Assembly (NCBI GenBank): GCA_021464415.1
Contig: JAKCWG010000718.1
Coordinates: 372,001-436,000 of the forward strand
DNA length: 64,000 nt
Origin: Lonicera japonica
Taxonomy: Eukaryota > Streptophyta > Magnoliopsida > Dipsacales > Caprifoliaceae
Reading direction: 5' to 3'
This document shows positions 20,640-33,858 of the stretch, one piece after another. Position 1 is the stretch's first letter; each line of letters starts with the position of its first letter. The translations under genes were made by a program, and so were the position numbers. The notes under the pieces are model-generated. The model saw nothing but the letters and a program-made list of their open reading frames with translations, had not been told where the DNA came from and did not search any database.

Positions 20640-23345
20640 CAAGACAATGATAATTGTTGGTAAAAACTAAAAGGGTATTTTAGACCACACAGGCAAATGA
20701 TCGAATCAAATGATTGGAATAACAAATACAACAAGCTAACAGAGTCAAAGACACTTAACATTCTATTCTAAGTATCGAAAACTGTTCCTCTTTACTAATT
20801 GTTCTCGTGTCTAAATATTATCATATAGCATTTTACCACTTACTCATTCTTAGGGTTCACATGCTATGGATATCATTATGTTCCGATATGCTACTATTGT
20901 AACTAATATTGATAACTGCCCTCATTTACCAACTAATGTGTGAGGTAGGTTAATCTTTTAAGCCAAGTATTCATAGTTTCAGTTTTACTTTTAATACGTT
21001 ATTTCTTCCATACTTAGCTTGCTATAAAGCATCACATCAATTATAAAACATGATAAAGTATATTTACATACATACATAATCACATAACCCAAGTATCCAG
21101 CCTTAGCTTGCCCCCGCGGTACACTAGGCCTAGAACTCTAGTTCCCAAAGACCTCAAAGCTCTAAATGAATCATGATACCCATGGTCGTCCAAGCGTCAC
21201 CAGGTCTGCATTTCGTGGCCTTTCACTCACGCGGCAGCAGGGCCTCCCGTTAGTTTTCGTGCACGGTTTCAGGTCTTACACCCAGGGGCACTCTATCCCA
21301 ACTTAAGATCCCAATCTTTATAGATCAACCCGGGACCTCACATGGACTATACAATCTTATCATCACGAATATGGCATTACGTATTGATACAATATACAAC
21401 GTCCCACACAATTCATAACACCACAACACATTATCCCACACATATATGTATGTAGAAGATCAATACATAATCATCACATGATAGCATAAGTGAACATATA
21501 AATAACCATAATCGACACACTCATTCATTTCTCACAATGAATGCATATGTGTATATTTTATCAATCCCGTGCAGATATGTACATATAACATCACAATACA
21601 CATGTGGCCATTCATATCAATACCATATACAGCTTCCCATTATACACTTATCATAATCATCATTATCTCAGGCACTTGGCTCATTACGATATACATCATC
21701 AGTACACATAGTTTTTATAGGCTTATAGATACTAGACAATTCAAGTATTACGGCCTAGAGGCTCATTAGTACTAAACTACATCCCATGTCAAGTTATATG
21801 TGTTAACTTTACCCATTTGTATCTTATTGTAGTCTTCAACTATATTATCTAACTAATCATTAGTTATATGGATTATTGCTCAATCATTATATCTACCACG
21901 CACCAGTTATATGCATACATGTGACTATGGCAACCCACGTGCTCTAAGGTAAAGTTCATAACATTACTAGAGGGTAATGGGATTGTACTATCACTATAAG
22001 TATCTATCATATTCCATACGAAACCCTAGACTCAATTGTTATGGTGTACTGACCCACTCCCAGGTTCATAATATAAGTAAGTTACACACTCCCTTGTCGT
22101 CTCTTAAAAAGGTTCACTACGTGTCTTTAACAATAACAAACCAAAACAAGGCACCTTACGCTCACAAACCTCAGTCTACTCGCTATTTAGTTCATACATG
22201 TAACTATAGTGTGCGTACGATGTACAAAAACAAGTGAGGAGCTCATAACGTGGTGAGGATGGATAATAAGGGATATATAAATGATAATATACTCATATGC
22301 CTCACTAATTTGGCCCTAAATCAAACCAATCCCATACACGCCCTATAAACCTAGGTTTTGTAGTAAAAATCCCATTTTATATGAAATTGTTTGATACAAG
22401 GAGTAATGAGTTGAAAAATAAGTTTAGTAGAGTTGTTCCCACCTCAAATAAACCGAACCTTCAAGCTATTGAGTGATAAATCAAGTCACACCTAGAGAAA
22501 TCGCAAAATCCCCAATTGTATGCTTAAAATCCTAGAAATGGTGATGGAGCTTGGAGAAGAAGATCAATAATATTGATTTGATGTTATTTTGGAGTGATGA
22601 AGATGCGTGGATAATGGTGTCACAAAGCCTCTCTACCTTTGTCACTTTCTCTCTCTAAGCTCTCTAATGGAGGTGGTGAAAAATGAGGAAGAAGAAGCTG
22701 AACGTATATATATATAATTTGCCTTCCATTTTCCGAATACTGTTCACGCTTGGGAGTTGCAGTGCTGAACTTTGAACGACCATAACTTCTCACTCGGATG
22801 TCCGATTGAGGTGATCTTTATGTATACGGAAAGCTTATTCGAAGCTCTACAACTTCTTAGAAGGAAGCTTTTCCAAATTCCTGATGGGATTATTCCCCAG
22901 AAATGCGTCGAAGTCAGCGCGTTAATGTTACTGAATGAATAACTATTAGCAATTAGCCTATTTCGCACTCAATTTCGACCTAGTAGGAGTCTGAATTTAC
23001 CTTTGGCCAAAACACGAAAGATGTAAATTACCAAAAAATCTAGACCTTTTCACGAACAAAAACTCAATCTGGCAAGGAACGAAATGTTAAGCTTCCTCTA
23101 AATTATCCTAAAATTATGAAGTCAAGTAAATTGAAATCTTGCAATCTACATCCCAATTTCAACTCGAACCACCCGAAATGACTTACGGATATTTTAACAT
23201 ACTTAAATATATTAATATGACTAATTAGGAGTCTTCAAACCATGCCGGCCCCTTCCAGAATAGTATATCACTATCCGGGACTCGGAATCGCCTTAATCGC
23301 GATATTAAATGTGATGAACATGAAATTTAAGAATGGGGTATTACA
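20640..23345 (-). mobile_element. LTR-like non-coding retrotransposon DNA (gypsy type)
   Basis: The right end reads GGGGTATTACA, the complement of the common LTR start TGTAATACCCC. A stretch near 22770-22870 (GAACGACCATAACTTCTCAC and AAAGCTTATTCGAAGCTCTA) is of a kind often seen in plant gypsy LTRs. A TATA-like ATATATATAC near 22705 points to the minus strand. No pol coding is present. The block near 21110-21350 resembles 36000-36150 and 37680-37860. The left boundary is uncertain; this may be a long solo LTR. Confidence 0.5.
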
Positions 23346-24037
23346 ATATGATAGAGAGGAAACATGTGTGAAATTTCCAAGAGCAGGTTTGAAGCCATGG
23401 TTTGATCATCACCAATTCTGACACTGCTTCTCCATGAATTCTAGTACATTAAATGCAGTTGGTATGTATTTAATAAAAGTGAGGGAGGTTCTGTGTCTTA
23501 TGTAGAGCAGGTGGCAGTCACCCATGCCTCTGTCAACCACTCTGGTAGAGTGGTTATGCAAAAGAGCTCGTCATAAGAGCTCTAGCACTTAAGCTCCTGT
23601 AATTTGATGTGCGTAATTAACCCTTGAATCAGCGTCTAACTTGTGAAGGGCTCCACTTTCCCTGGAGTACTTGAGCCGGGCTCTATTGGAGAGGTCGGAT
23701 TAAGCATTTCCATCAACTCCAGTGGAAAATTTGAACACTGAGGTTTTAGACCTGATCCCATGACCTGTTGTTACTACCCCGAGCTCTTTGGCACGACCGT
23801 TACTCTTTAAGTATATCGTGTGTGGCTGTTCCGTATTCCTTGGAGAACATGAGAACGTGTGATAGTGGGTCTATGAGTGGATAGTTAAGGCTTTGAATAG
23901 ACACTTAGCTTCTCCTACACACCTTTTATAAACTTTCTCGCCTTAGGAAAAAAATTTACTTTTCATCTTTCTTCTCCTCTTGAACCCTTGGTGCTTTAGA
24001 GCTCAAAAAACCTTCATCCACTTCGTTCTATGTTACT

Positions 24038-25309
24038 TTGTCTTATAAAACTCCTTCGGAGAATTCTTTTAAAAGGTTTTCTAGCGTCCCTTTAGAGGAT
24101 TTCATAAAACTTATTCCCCGTTTCACACCGTCTACTCATTTACATACCCTAGCGTTACTTATGGACCATTTCACCGACCAAAACCAGAGCCAAGAGATTC
24201 CTTCCAACACAAAGCAGGGCTCCTCTTTGGTGAATTCCCCCAATCTTCTCACTATAGTGAGGTCAATCGAGATTCTGGACAGTGAGGGAGAGTTTGGCTA
24301 GCATTTGCCTCCCTCTCGGTGTGGTGGATGACATAAAAGATATCTAGAAGTACACAGAGTACCTAAGATTTCTGTTCGTCTTCCGTATACCATCGACCTT
24401 CTCCACCCCTGGCATTCCCAGCTTTAAGAGGAAGTACCAGATCCCTGACTCGATCAGAATTAGGGCTCCAGGCTAGGAAGAGAGAGAGCCTATTATTACA
24501 GATTAAGAGAGGTCTGCTTCTATGAAGCTGCTTTCAAGCACAGGCTGAGGTTTCCCATGGACAACTATGTGAGGGAGTTGTTGGTGATTATGGATCTCGT
24601 TCCAACATAGGCCAGCCTCAATATGTGGTCTTGTTCGATCGAAGAGTTCATCACCCTCTTGCAGCCCAAAGACAGTGGTGGAAAGAACAAGGGCGTGTTC
24701 AATTGCCCTTCGAGGTTAGGGGCTTCAAAAATTATCTATGGCCTCCCGGACAGCATCCCAAACTGGAAGAATAGATTCTTCATTGTCTCCGGAGAGGATT
24801 GGGAGCACGACTCGAGGTTCCCTAGCATCCACGACCTCAAATATTGGTTTTTGGAACCAAATTCCATTAGTAAGTCCGCTACTATTCTTCTGTGATGTAC
24901 GTCATTTCATGTCATTACTTTTATATAGTGTTTGACCTTTTCTCTCCGTTATTCTTTCACAGTTAAAGAGAAGAAGCCTGAGTTGGTGAAGTCGTCCAAG
25001 ATTGAGGATGCTAAGGACTTTTTTCTAAAGCATTATGCTGATATCGTAGCTCCATGAATGCTGTTAAGATACGGATTGGGCCCCAGGCCCACCAACACTG
25101 ACCCTCACATTCTTACGGTGGAGGACCTCTTACACTTGGACATGCTGCTACCTTCAGAACACAATGACCCAGGGCTGAGGGCCATAAAAGTCACTAAGAA
25201 GGGAGGCAGCAATCATGGTAACGAAGGTCCTATTGCCATCAAAGGAGCTTTGGCTGAAGGAGACGCCCCACCAGCAAGAAACCCAGAGGAAATATCCTAC
25301 GTCGCCTAA
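24038..25309 (+). pseudogene. Decayed transposon-type gag-like gene with a spliceosomal intron
   Basis: One open stretch at 24038-24301 starts MSYKTPSENSFKRFSSVPLE. A second, starting about 24510 and interrupted by a stop near 24608, resembles proteins annotated as putative plant transposon protein: FPMDNYVRELLVIMDLVPT, then IIYGLPDSIPNWKNRFFIVS and GEDWEHD. A textbook intron follows (GTAAGT at about 24870, TTTCACAG ending about 24961), then KEKKPELVKSSKIEDAKDFF in the next exon, a stop near 25056, and an open tail to 25309. Function is unknown; such proteins occur in gag-like positions of large elements and in DNA-transposon cargo. The tail runs into a subterminal-type repeat array. Confidence 0.5.
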
Positions 25310-25705
25310 GAAACACCTAGGCTACGTACTAACATCACGTCACCCAAGAATATCTTAGGGGACGTAAATATATCCTGTGTCGCCCTAGAGAATTTTAAGC
25401 GGCGTAGGTATATCCTATGTCGCCCAGAGTGTATCTTAGGCGACGTAGGTATATCATATGTCACCACAGAGTATCTTAGGCGACGTAGGTATATCATATG
25501 TCGCCACAGAGTATCTTAGGCGATGTAGGTATATCATACGTCGCTACAGCGTATCTTAGGCTACATAGGTATATCCTACGTCGCCTAAGAACATGTCATT
25601 TCGTATTTAACTATGTCGCCCATTACCTAGGGCGACACAGCTTAAGCGATGTACATTAGGCGACGTATATGCATATTTAGGCGACATACACTGTACGTCG
25701 CCTAA
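25290..25705. repeat. Tandem array, about 40-bp unit, with TTAGGCGACGTA / TACGTCGCCTAA words
   Basis: The word GTAGGTATATC starts at about 25404, 25445, 25485 and 25525, giving a 40-41-bp period. Each unit contains both CTTAGGCGACGTA and its near-complement ATGTCGCC. Flanking copies are more diverged and inverted. Dense direct and inverted short words of this kind are the usual transposase-binding subterminal repeats of CACTA elements. No CACTA terminus was found. Confidence 0.7.
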
Positions 25706-25724
25706 GAGCCCTTTGGAGGTGGTG

Positions 25725-25915
25725 TTCCCTCCTCCCAATATTGGAAGGAATCAAAATAAAGGAATAGGGGGAAATGGCAATCCCTTCCATTCCCTCCATT
25801 TCTTCTTTATTCCCTTAAAAAATCCAAACAAATAACCGATTTGTATCCATCTCCTCTTTTCCTTTCTATTCTTTCCCATTCTCTCAATCCAAATAGACCG
25901 TTACAATTTCTCTCT
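25725..25915. repeat. Possible MITE remnant
   Basis: The stretch opens with CCCTTTGGAGGTGG and closes with CAATCCAAATAGACC, and its GGAAGGAATCAAAATAAAGGAA part is loosely mirrored by TTCCATTCCCTCCATTTCTTC. The termini are not clean, so the call is weak. Confidence 0.3.
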
Positions 25916-26559
25916 CAGATTGATAGAATGCTAATTTGGCTGCCTACATGTCATGTAAATCCTTTACATGGCATTTATATGGCCTAAATATGTCGAAATA
26001 GGATTGAGATGCCAAAAAAAAAACCTTGTCTTAACCAACAAACCGATGCACTGGGGAAAAATTTGGTGCTTTCACGATTTCTACTAAGATCAAACAATGT
26101 GTAGTTCTAACAGCTATCTTCATCTTCCTAATTATCTGACCGAAGAACTTCCATATGATTAGGAAGATGGCTAATGTATTATATACATCATCTTAATATA
26201 TTTGGGTTCTTCAGTCCCTTTAGGAAGGCCAAGGTGTCGAATGGAACTACACATTATTTTTTCAAGGTATAAATCATGTAGTACGCAGAAATCATGAAAA
26301 CCTCAAATTTTGCCTTATTGGGTATTAAGGAATAGATAAATATGAGTTGTGCACAACAACTTTGGCACTTTGCAAATACTAGGTGATAGGCTGTGTGCCC
26401 TTGTTGAGAACTCGAAGGTCTTCTTTTAGTTGCGTAACACTGCCACAAGAGGGTTTATTGTAAGTACTAGCTAAAATGCCCAAGTTGCTTGTGATGTACA
26501 GGCAGAATCAATGAAAGGAACCAAGTTCGGTGATATGGAACCGGCTATAGCACTCAACA

Positions 26560-27140
26560 TCAATTGATCTTGTCATATATGCAGAGTGAATATTCAGGAT
26601 TAGGATTGTTGCCATTAATGGTGGGAGAAGGACATGGGTTGGAACCATCGATGAATCCCATGAGATCGTATCCCACAAGAACGGCATGAAATTGGAAATG
26701 CCAAGAAGTGTAGTTTGAGGGGTTAAGTTTTATGGAGATTTGAGTGGAGGTGTTGATGGATATAAGAGACATGGTATTATCAAACGGGTTGACAATTGCT
26801 GGTTGGCTTGGATTTGAGGAGACACCAGATGAATTTTTGGGGGTAGGAGTGATTTTGGATTCAGCCATTTGAGAGGAAGGATCAAACTCGTGTGACCTAA
26901 AGGATGCTCTAATACCATATAACAAGTTAGAGAATAATATCCTTTTTCATTTACTTCATTGGGAAAGAATAAATATATATACAAGGTAATTAAAAACTAG
27001 AAGGAGCTAATTTGAACAAAATATTACAAAACATTTACACCTATATATAAATGTTTACATCTCATAGTTGACTGCCCTACTTTCAATAGTTACAACTAAA
27101 TATAGGTAACTGTCAACTCATATTTATCTATATATTCCTC
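26560..27140 (-). mobile_element. Copia 5' fragment: LTR, primer site and gag N-terminus
   Basis: On the minus strand an LTR-like AT-rich stretch (about 27138-26918) is followed by a primer-site-like TGGTATTAGAG (26917-26907) and then a short ORF with MAESKITPTPKNSSGVSSNP, ISIKLNPSNYTSWHFQFHAV and LMGFIDGS, the copia gag N-terminal pattern. The ORF stops at about 26560 and the rest of the element is not recognisable. It is 3'-truncated. Confidence 0.65.
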
Positions 27141-29202
27141 AATAATTGGTCGGTTGGTTGCTTAAAACGAGTTTTTTTTTCTCATTCCTACTTGGACATA
27201 ATTAGGCCACGTAAATATCATTTATGTAAAACATTTGCAAGTATTTAGTTGATCAAGATGTTTTTGTATATTGCAAATATATTTTGTTTTAAATCAAAAT
27301 TTATGTGTACATATAATTGAATTCGTTTTTAACATTCTCTATAATTGACTCATGTTCGGTATGATTGTTGTGCTTGGAGGGATTTGACGAAACGACCAAG
27401 AGGAGCTTGCCTCCCAACTCTCTAATGACTTGTCTGACCAAATTTTCAGGTTTCCTTTGTCGTCGATCGGAGTGCAGAAGGAAAAGTACCTAAATTTAGA
27501 GATAAAAATATGTTGACATTTCGGTAAATGTTAATGTTATTTTCTAGTCATTGAAAAATATAATAATGAATTTTATTTCATACTTGCAAAGATTAAATGT
27601 TAGATAATTACATCTATGGGATAATCAACGAAGGAGAAGACGTTTTGTTATAAGCTCCACGTGAAAAATAAGGTAGAAAATAATGATTTTTTTTATCAAT
27701 TTTACTCTATAAAATGTAAATTTATTCTTATTAAGGTTTTTTCGATTAATTAGTTATAGCAAACATTGACACTACGTGATTATTGCTATAGATATAAAGG
27801 TTATGTTTGGTTATATTTCAAAATAGATGTAAATCTCCCTTTAACTATTATGAAAGGAAAAACTCACTCGTAACCCCTTGGTTCCCGTTTATGAGTTGAT
27901 GCCTCCAGAACTAGGCTAACAAACTTACTTGATCTCCCTTTTATACTTTGGCATATCGTAATGGACTATTGTATTATTTACACTTGTAAGTATTTTGATC
28001 ATTAGAATATTGCACAAGTGTCCCAAAATATTTTGTAAGATATTTTATGTAGTTCTACAAACTTCTATAACCATCCAAAATAATTTAGAACTTCGGTGTC
28101 CAAAAACTATCCGCTACAACTTTCAATTTATTTTACCTCTGCTTACAAATATCTCAATGTCCAATATTCAATCCAATATAAATAAATTGTCTAACTAAAA
28201 TAAAGTGCGACATTTTGTTCATAATATTTGTGTATAAACTAAAATTACAACCACCTCATGTTGTGGTAATGAGAAAATACCAAAGGCAATATGATGTAGA
28301 ACGGAGCGGGGCGGGGAGGACGAAAAACATTGTTTTCAACCTTGTCTTATTGAATTCACAAGAACAAAACGAAAATTCATTGAATTTTCAAAGAACAAGA
28401 GAAATTTCTCACGATATTTTATTAATTCATGAATAGTTAGTTACAATGATATGAAATAAGTAGTATTTATAATACTAAAAATCTAAAATCCTAAACCTAC
28501 CTTAATTAATTAGGATATATTTAGATGATACCCTAATCCCATTATAATTAAGTTAACTAATATTTCAATTTTAAATTTCAAATTTCAAATTTCAAATTTC
28601 AAATCCTAAATATATATCCTACAAAAATTAATAAAAAAAGGTAAAAATACCCTAAAATAATAATAAAAAATTGCAAGAGAAATAATTAAATTAAATTATA
28701 AAATAGTTATTATTTCCTCTGCGTCACAATAGTACGTTGAGTTAAATATCATATCATATTGTTAGCATTCGGCTTTGGGTATTAGTTACTATTCAATATA
28801 AGTGTACATATGCAAATGCAAATCTATATAACGTAATATATATGGTTGCCATGTGGCGTGTCGAATAAGGAGGTTAAATTTAATAAGAAAATGACTTGAT
28901 ATTATGACCGCCAGAATTAATCGAATATTAAATATGTGAGATATAATAGGAAATGAATAAATTAGATAAGAATTATGCAAAATAAGAAGTACTTGGAAAA
29001 AGTTAAGGAATTATAAGTCTAGATAAGATATTACAAATTAATATAACATTTGTGAATAACTCAATACTGCTACTTTTAGTCTAATGGTTTTAAAATTTAC
29101 CAGCACCACAAGTGGGTTTAGAGCACCCATCATTATTTTTAATGATACTTTTGTATGCATCTTTTGTGATAATTAATAGCTTTCATAGTGCAATAGTCAC
29201 AA
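27141..29202. other. AT-rich intergenic DNA
   Basis: No gene was found. A short tandem repeat (ATTTCAA)n lies at about 28567-28604. Confidence 0.45.
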
Positions 29203-30368
29203 TCTATATTATAAAACAAAGATTTTTTGCAATAAAATAATAAATCAATCAAACGTCTCATATTAATTTGTAATGGTATTAACACTTTTAGACCATTAGA
29301 TCATTTTTATACCTCACAACAAGATGTCAAATCAACTTAACATTTACTCACACACTAAACATATACACAAATATAACTCTTACATCTCTCTACTTTTCTA
29401 CAACATTTCTCTCATCAAATTTTTAAAAAACTTTTAAATGCCATAACTTTAAATTTACAAATTCTACTTTAATAAAATTTATATATTTGAAATATGTTCA
29501 TCAACATCTACAAAACAAGATCCATTGTGATTATTAAATTATGTATAAAAAAAATCAAGAAAAAGTTATAAAACATTACAAATGTAATGGCATATAAAAA
29601 TTATAAAACATTACAAATATAATAGTTATTGAAAATATACATTTCTCTCTCATCAAATTTACAAATCCATTAGTTATTGAAAATATTACACAATGAATAA
29701 AAGATACTGAAATAAAATTAAAAATAAGTGTCCAACCTACCTCAACATCTACAAAACAAGATCCATTGTGATTATTAAATTATGTATAAAAAAAATCAAG
29801 AAAAAGTTATAAAACATTACAAATGTAATGGCATATAAAAATTATAAAACATTACAAATATAATAGTTATTGAAAATATACATTTCTCTCTCATCAAATT
29901 TACAAATTCATTAGTTATTGAAAATATTACACAATGAATAAAAGATACTGAAATAAAATTAAAAATAAGTGTCCAACCTACGTCGAATATGGGGTGAATT
30001 TTTTTTATATTAGTGTCTAACTTACCTCAAATATAATATTTTTTCTTTTAAATATACTAATAACACCATTACAATATAAAATGATCGAAGCAATTTTAGG
30101 GCGATAATTTTTTATATTACAATTCAATCTGCCTCGAATTTAATATTTTTTTTCTCTTTTAAATACACTCATAACATCATTATATAATAAAACGGTCGAT
30201 GCGATTTCAGGTCTAATTGGACAAGTAAGACAATCATACACATCTTCAATCATAAATAATATACAATCATACACATCTTCAATCCTCACATTTTTCACGT
30301 AATTATATTTTATCTAATTATTATTTTTTATTCTTTTTATCGTGCCGGACGGCACGAGTATACCCTAG
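29203..30368 (+). mobile_element. Non-autonomous Helitron
   Basis: The 5' end TCTATATTATAAAACAAAG and the 3' end, a CGTGCC-GGAC-GGCACG hairpin (30341-30356) followed by GAGTATACCCTAG, fit the Helitron rules: 5' TC, 3' CTRR, hairpin about 10 bp from the end. The flanking bases are A on the left and T on the right, as in Helitron AT target sites, without a target duplication. There is no Rep/helicase coding in its 1166 bp, so it must rely on an autonomous relative. Confidence 0.85.
29501..29982. repeat. 241-bp tandem duplication inside the Helitron
   Basis: TCAACATCTACAAAACAAG starts at 29501 and again at 29742, and the two 241-bp units are nearly identical (for example AAATCCATTAG against AAATTCATTAG). 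Confidence 0.85.
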
Positions 30369-31619
30369 TTTTTTTATTAAAACACCATTATTGCGATTAG
30401 GTTATATATAGTTGAATCGTTATAATTTCGGTACTTTGAAATAAAAAATCAATCTTTATATATTATATTTTACTCCTATAATTAATTTTATTTATAAAAA
30501 TTGGTAATTTTAATGTGATTTTTGTTTTTTTGATGATTTAACTTCATAAAGAAATATTTTATTGATCGAGAAAACAAAAAGAAGTTAAATTATATATACC
30601 ATAATAATTGTTTTACTATGAATTCTTTATTTCTTTATTTTCTTTTATGATTATCATACAAAACTTTGTAATGATATAATGCAATAAATGAATTTTATGA
30701 ATTGAGCATCCAAGATTTTTAGTTATAAATTTATTTTAATTCATCAACTTAATTATTTAAAGATGGCAACAAAGAAAATCTAATTAAAAGCGTGGTAAAT
30801 TTTAATCCCACAAAGAATGAGATAACATAATCCCACCTCTTAGGTAATACGACAATTATGCTAGTCTTTTGTGAGATATAGGATTCAAATGTGATTAATT
30901 TCTCCCCCAAAATATACTTTCTGATATGCACCAATCATGGAATAAGAAAGCTATATCAAATCATGCCAACCACTAAACACCATATATGATAGTTTATGAG
31001 CAAACTACTCTAATGGCCGCCCTTAAACAAACAAATGCTCTACTCCAGTCGTTAAACTATTAGCGAGTATCACTTTAACCCCTCCATCCAATTTTTCGGT
31101 TAAGTTGGATGGTAATGGGGGGTATTTTTTCATTTTAATTGAAATAATATTAGTTAGATATTTTTTTAAGTTGGTTCAAGAAAATAACCACTATGGTTTT
31201 TTTTTTTTGTTTTTTTTTAAACATTGGTTTAAAGCTTTTTTTTATCTAAAAATTTAGTTTTTTAAACTCCATCACCATCATCCATATACCTCCACCACCA
31301 CCCTACCACCATTAGCACCACCATCATTCTTCATTTTTTCACCACACTATCAAACACCATTTTAAATCACCTTATTCCAATATACCCGTTCAGCCATGTT
31401 GGATCACCATCAGAGCTCTAACACTGATTTAACTCCAAATCAATACAAAAATTAAGGGGGCTCTTGATTTAAAGGGCACAATAGAATTCTCTATATACTC
31501 AAGGAAACATCTTTTGGGTCAATTGTTTGGAGGACAAACTTCTTATAAAATGATAGATTTTAGTTATAGAAACAATCTCATTTGCCATGTGTCTTTATAA
31601 ACAAATCATCAAAAATGAT
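30369..31619. other. AT-rich intergenic DNA
   Basis: No gene was seen. A CCACCA-rich low-complexity stretch lies near 31265-31340. Confidence 0.4.
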
Positions 31620-32745
31620 TTTCAATAGTAGCAGTTTATGTGGATATATTAATCGAGACTCCTGAAGAGTTCGAAAAACTGCTAACTATTTGATAAAGGA
31701 ATTTAAAATGATTGATAAGGTAAAACTGTTGAGCATTCCTATGATTGTCTGGTCTTTATATGAATATCCATACTGTTTTAAAGAAAAAGATGAAGAAGTA
31801 TTGGTCCCAAAGCACCATATTTAAATGCAATTGGTACTCATAATGCACTAGACCAGAAATTTCATTCTTTCTTTACTTGCTCAATATATATATCTTAGCA
31901 CCAACTAAACGACATCAGATATGTATCAAACATATCATCAGATATCCACAAGGAACCACTAATTTTATTTTATGCACATAACTCTTATGGTTCCCAGTTG
32001 ATAGGTTATGCTAATCTAGGATATATTTTTGATTATCATAAGGTACGATCTCAATTACATCCAGTATTTATTAGTAGTAATGCTGTTATTTCTTAGTGGT
32101 AATTTTGTCAAACTACTTTGAAATTTTAACTCTTCATGAAACTAATCAGAAATATATATGATTGAAATTCTTACTTCAGCATATTCGTAGTTCTTGTTAC
32201 TTGTCTTATATGACAGATGTTTTGAGCATTATCTATGAAGACAATACAGCGTGTATAGCACATTTTCAAGAAAGTTTCAAGTTGACAAGTATGAGACATA
32301 TTTCATATGAGCATTAGAACACAAAGATTGAAATCGAGTAAATCCACTTGATGACAACTTGGTAGAGTTTGCTCATGAGTTGATTGTCAAAGCTGGTATT
32401 CCAAAAATGAGTTTAGAAGATTGTTATGATTTGACTTCATCATCAAATTAAATGTAATTGCCGTCATGAGGGGGGAGTAAATAATCAGGGGGAGCATCCT
32501 GAAGTATGTTACCTAATATTCGCACGCTGTACTCTTTTTCCTTTAATTAGGTTTTGTCCCATTGGGTTTTCCTAGTAAAGATTAACGAGACAACATATTG
32601 TGCATTTGATACCGATTCAATGATCCAAAAGAATATTGTACTCTTTTTCCTTCACTTTGGTTTTTTCCCACTGAGTTTTTTCTTAGGAATGTTTTAATGA
32701 GGCAACTGTCATTGAATTATCGCATAATGGACATCCAAGGGGGAG
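31620..32745 (+). pseudogene. Decayed copia pol: reverse transcriptase end and RNase H
   Basis: Fragments in several frames resemble copia pol in the right order: VAVYVD (catalytic YVDD region) near 31630, FKEKDEEVLGPK near 31790, a YPQGT-like word near 31945 and YEDNTACIA of RNase H near 32233. Stops and frameshifts are frequent. The 5' half is missing. The sequence ends in a polypurine tract CCAAGGGGGAG next to the LTR. Confidence 0.75.
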
Positions 32746-32965
32746 TGTTGTAAAAATATTAATATGTGGATGTCCATAAGTAATATTGCAAGATACAATT
32801 TATCCCACATTGAAATTGTGGTATGAATGAGGGATTACCCAATAGTATATATAGTTTATTTGTCCCACATTGATTATGTAGAGAAGTAAGGAGGTTAATT
32901 CTTAATATAAATAGAGCTAACCCCTACACATATTAGATACAAACTAAATCCAAAAATTCCAACAG
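32746..32965 (+). repeat. Copia 3' LTR (220 bp)
   Basis: It starts TGTTGTAAAAATATTAATATG directly after the polypurine tract and ends AAAAATTCCAACA. The TGTTG/CAACA ends are complementary. No second LTR is present in the window. Confidence 0.8.
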
Positions 32966-33112
32966 TGCCCTTCACCTGAATTTAATTCTAATTTAAATTC
33001 AAAATATTTAAAAGTGAAAAATATCTATAACATAATCAAAATTCAAATTCAAATTTAGAAGATAAATGTCAAATCATTTAGTTAAATTCAAAAACTTAAT
33101 GGATAACATTTA

Positions 33113-33263
33113 GGGAAATGATATTAACACTCCACAATTGTCCTAAGGCACTCAAAAATCATTTTTTGTAACACTTATATAGATCTTTTGGGATACTTTT
33201 TATGTCATTAAAAATGATTTTGGAGTGTCTTAGTACAAATGTGGAGTGCTAATATCATTTCCC
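33113..33263. mobile_element. MITE with 8-bp target duplication (hAT-like)
   Basis: The 151-bp element has long inverted arms: GGGAAATGATATTAACACTCC at the left and its near-complement ending AATATCATTTCCC at the right. AACATTTA flanks it on both sides (33105-33112 and 33264-33271), an 8-bp target duplication, which suits hAT-type transposition. Confidence 0.85.
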
Positions 33264-33463
33264 AACATTTATTATCTAACCTAAAGTCAAATTCAAAACT
33301 TTAAATTTAAATTGATTCAAAAAATTCAAAATGGTAAAACAGAGTTATTTTACTTTACCAATTTTAATTCCAAAAATTAATATAGCAACTTTAAATGTAC
33401 TTTCAGACATATAATCAGTTTAAATATAAACATAATATAGCATGAAGAATATACGTGACATAT

Positions 33464-33735
33464 TAAGTTTTGTGCAAAAAAGGATTAGCTGAACAAACAT
33501 TCCAGGCATATATTTTTGAACGTGAAAATGTCTTCCAAGCATATTAAGTTTCATATACGTTTATATAGAGACATACTAAATTAGATAGTCATACTAAGTT
33601 TCGTGCAAAAAAAAAAAGAATTAGTTGAACAAACATTCTAGGCATATATATTTGAACGTGAAAATGCTTATTAACATGAAAATACCTTCCAAGCATATTA
33701 AGTTTAATATATGTTTGTATGGAGACATACTAAGC
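33464..33735. repeat. Direct duplication, unit about 130 bp
   Basis: The block from TAAGTTTTGTGCAAAAAAGG through GCATATATTTTTGAACGTGA to AGAGACATACTAA recurs in order from about 33595. The two copies differ by small indels. Confidence 0.65.
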
Positions 33736-33858
33736 TATATATACATATAATAAGGGGCAATTTTTTTTTAAAATCTTAAAAATATATACATACATAAATT
33801 CATAAACTTATTTTTGTAAATCATCACAATAAAAAAATGAAATTAAATAATTATTCAA

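Noticed and set aside
25290..25705. CRISPR-like array
   Set aside because: The whole 40-bp unit is conserved with no unique spacers, and it contains inverted words typical of transposon ends.
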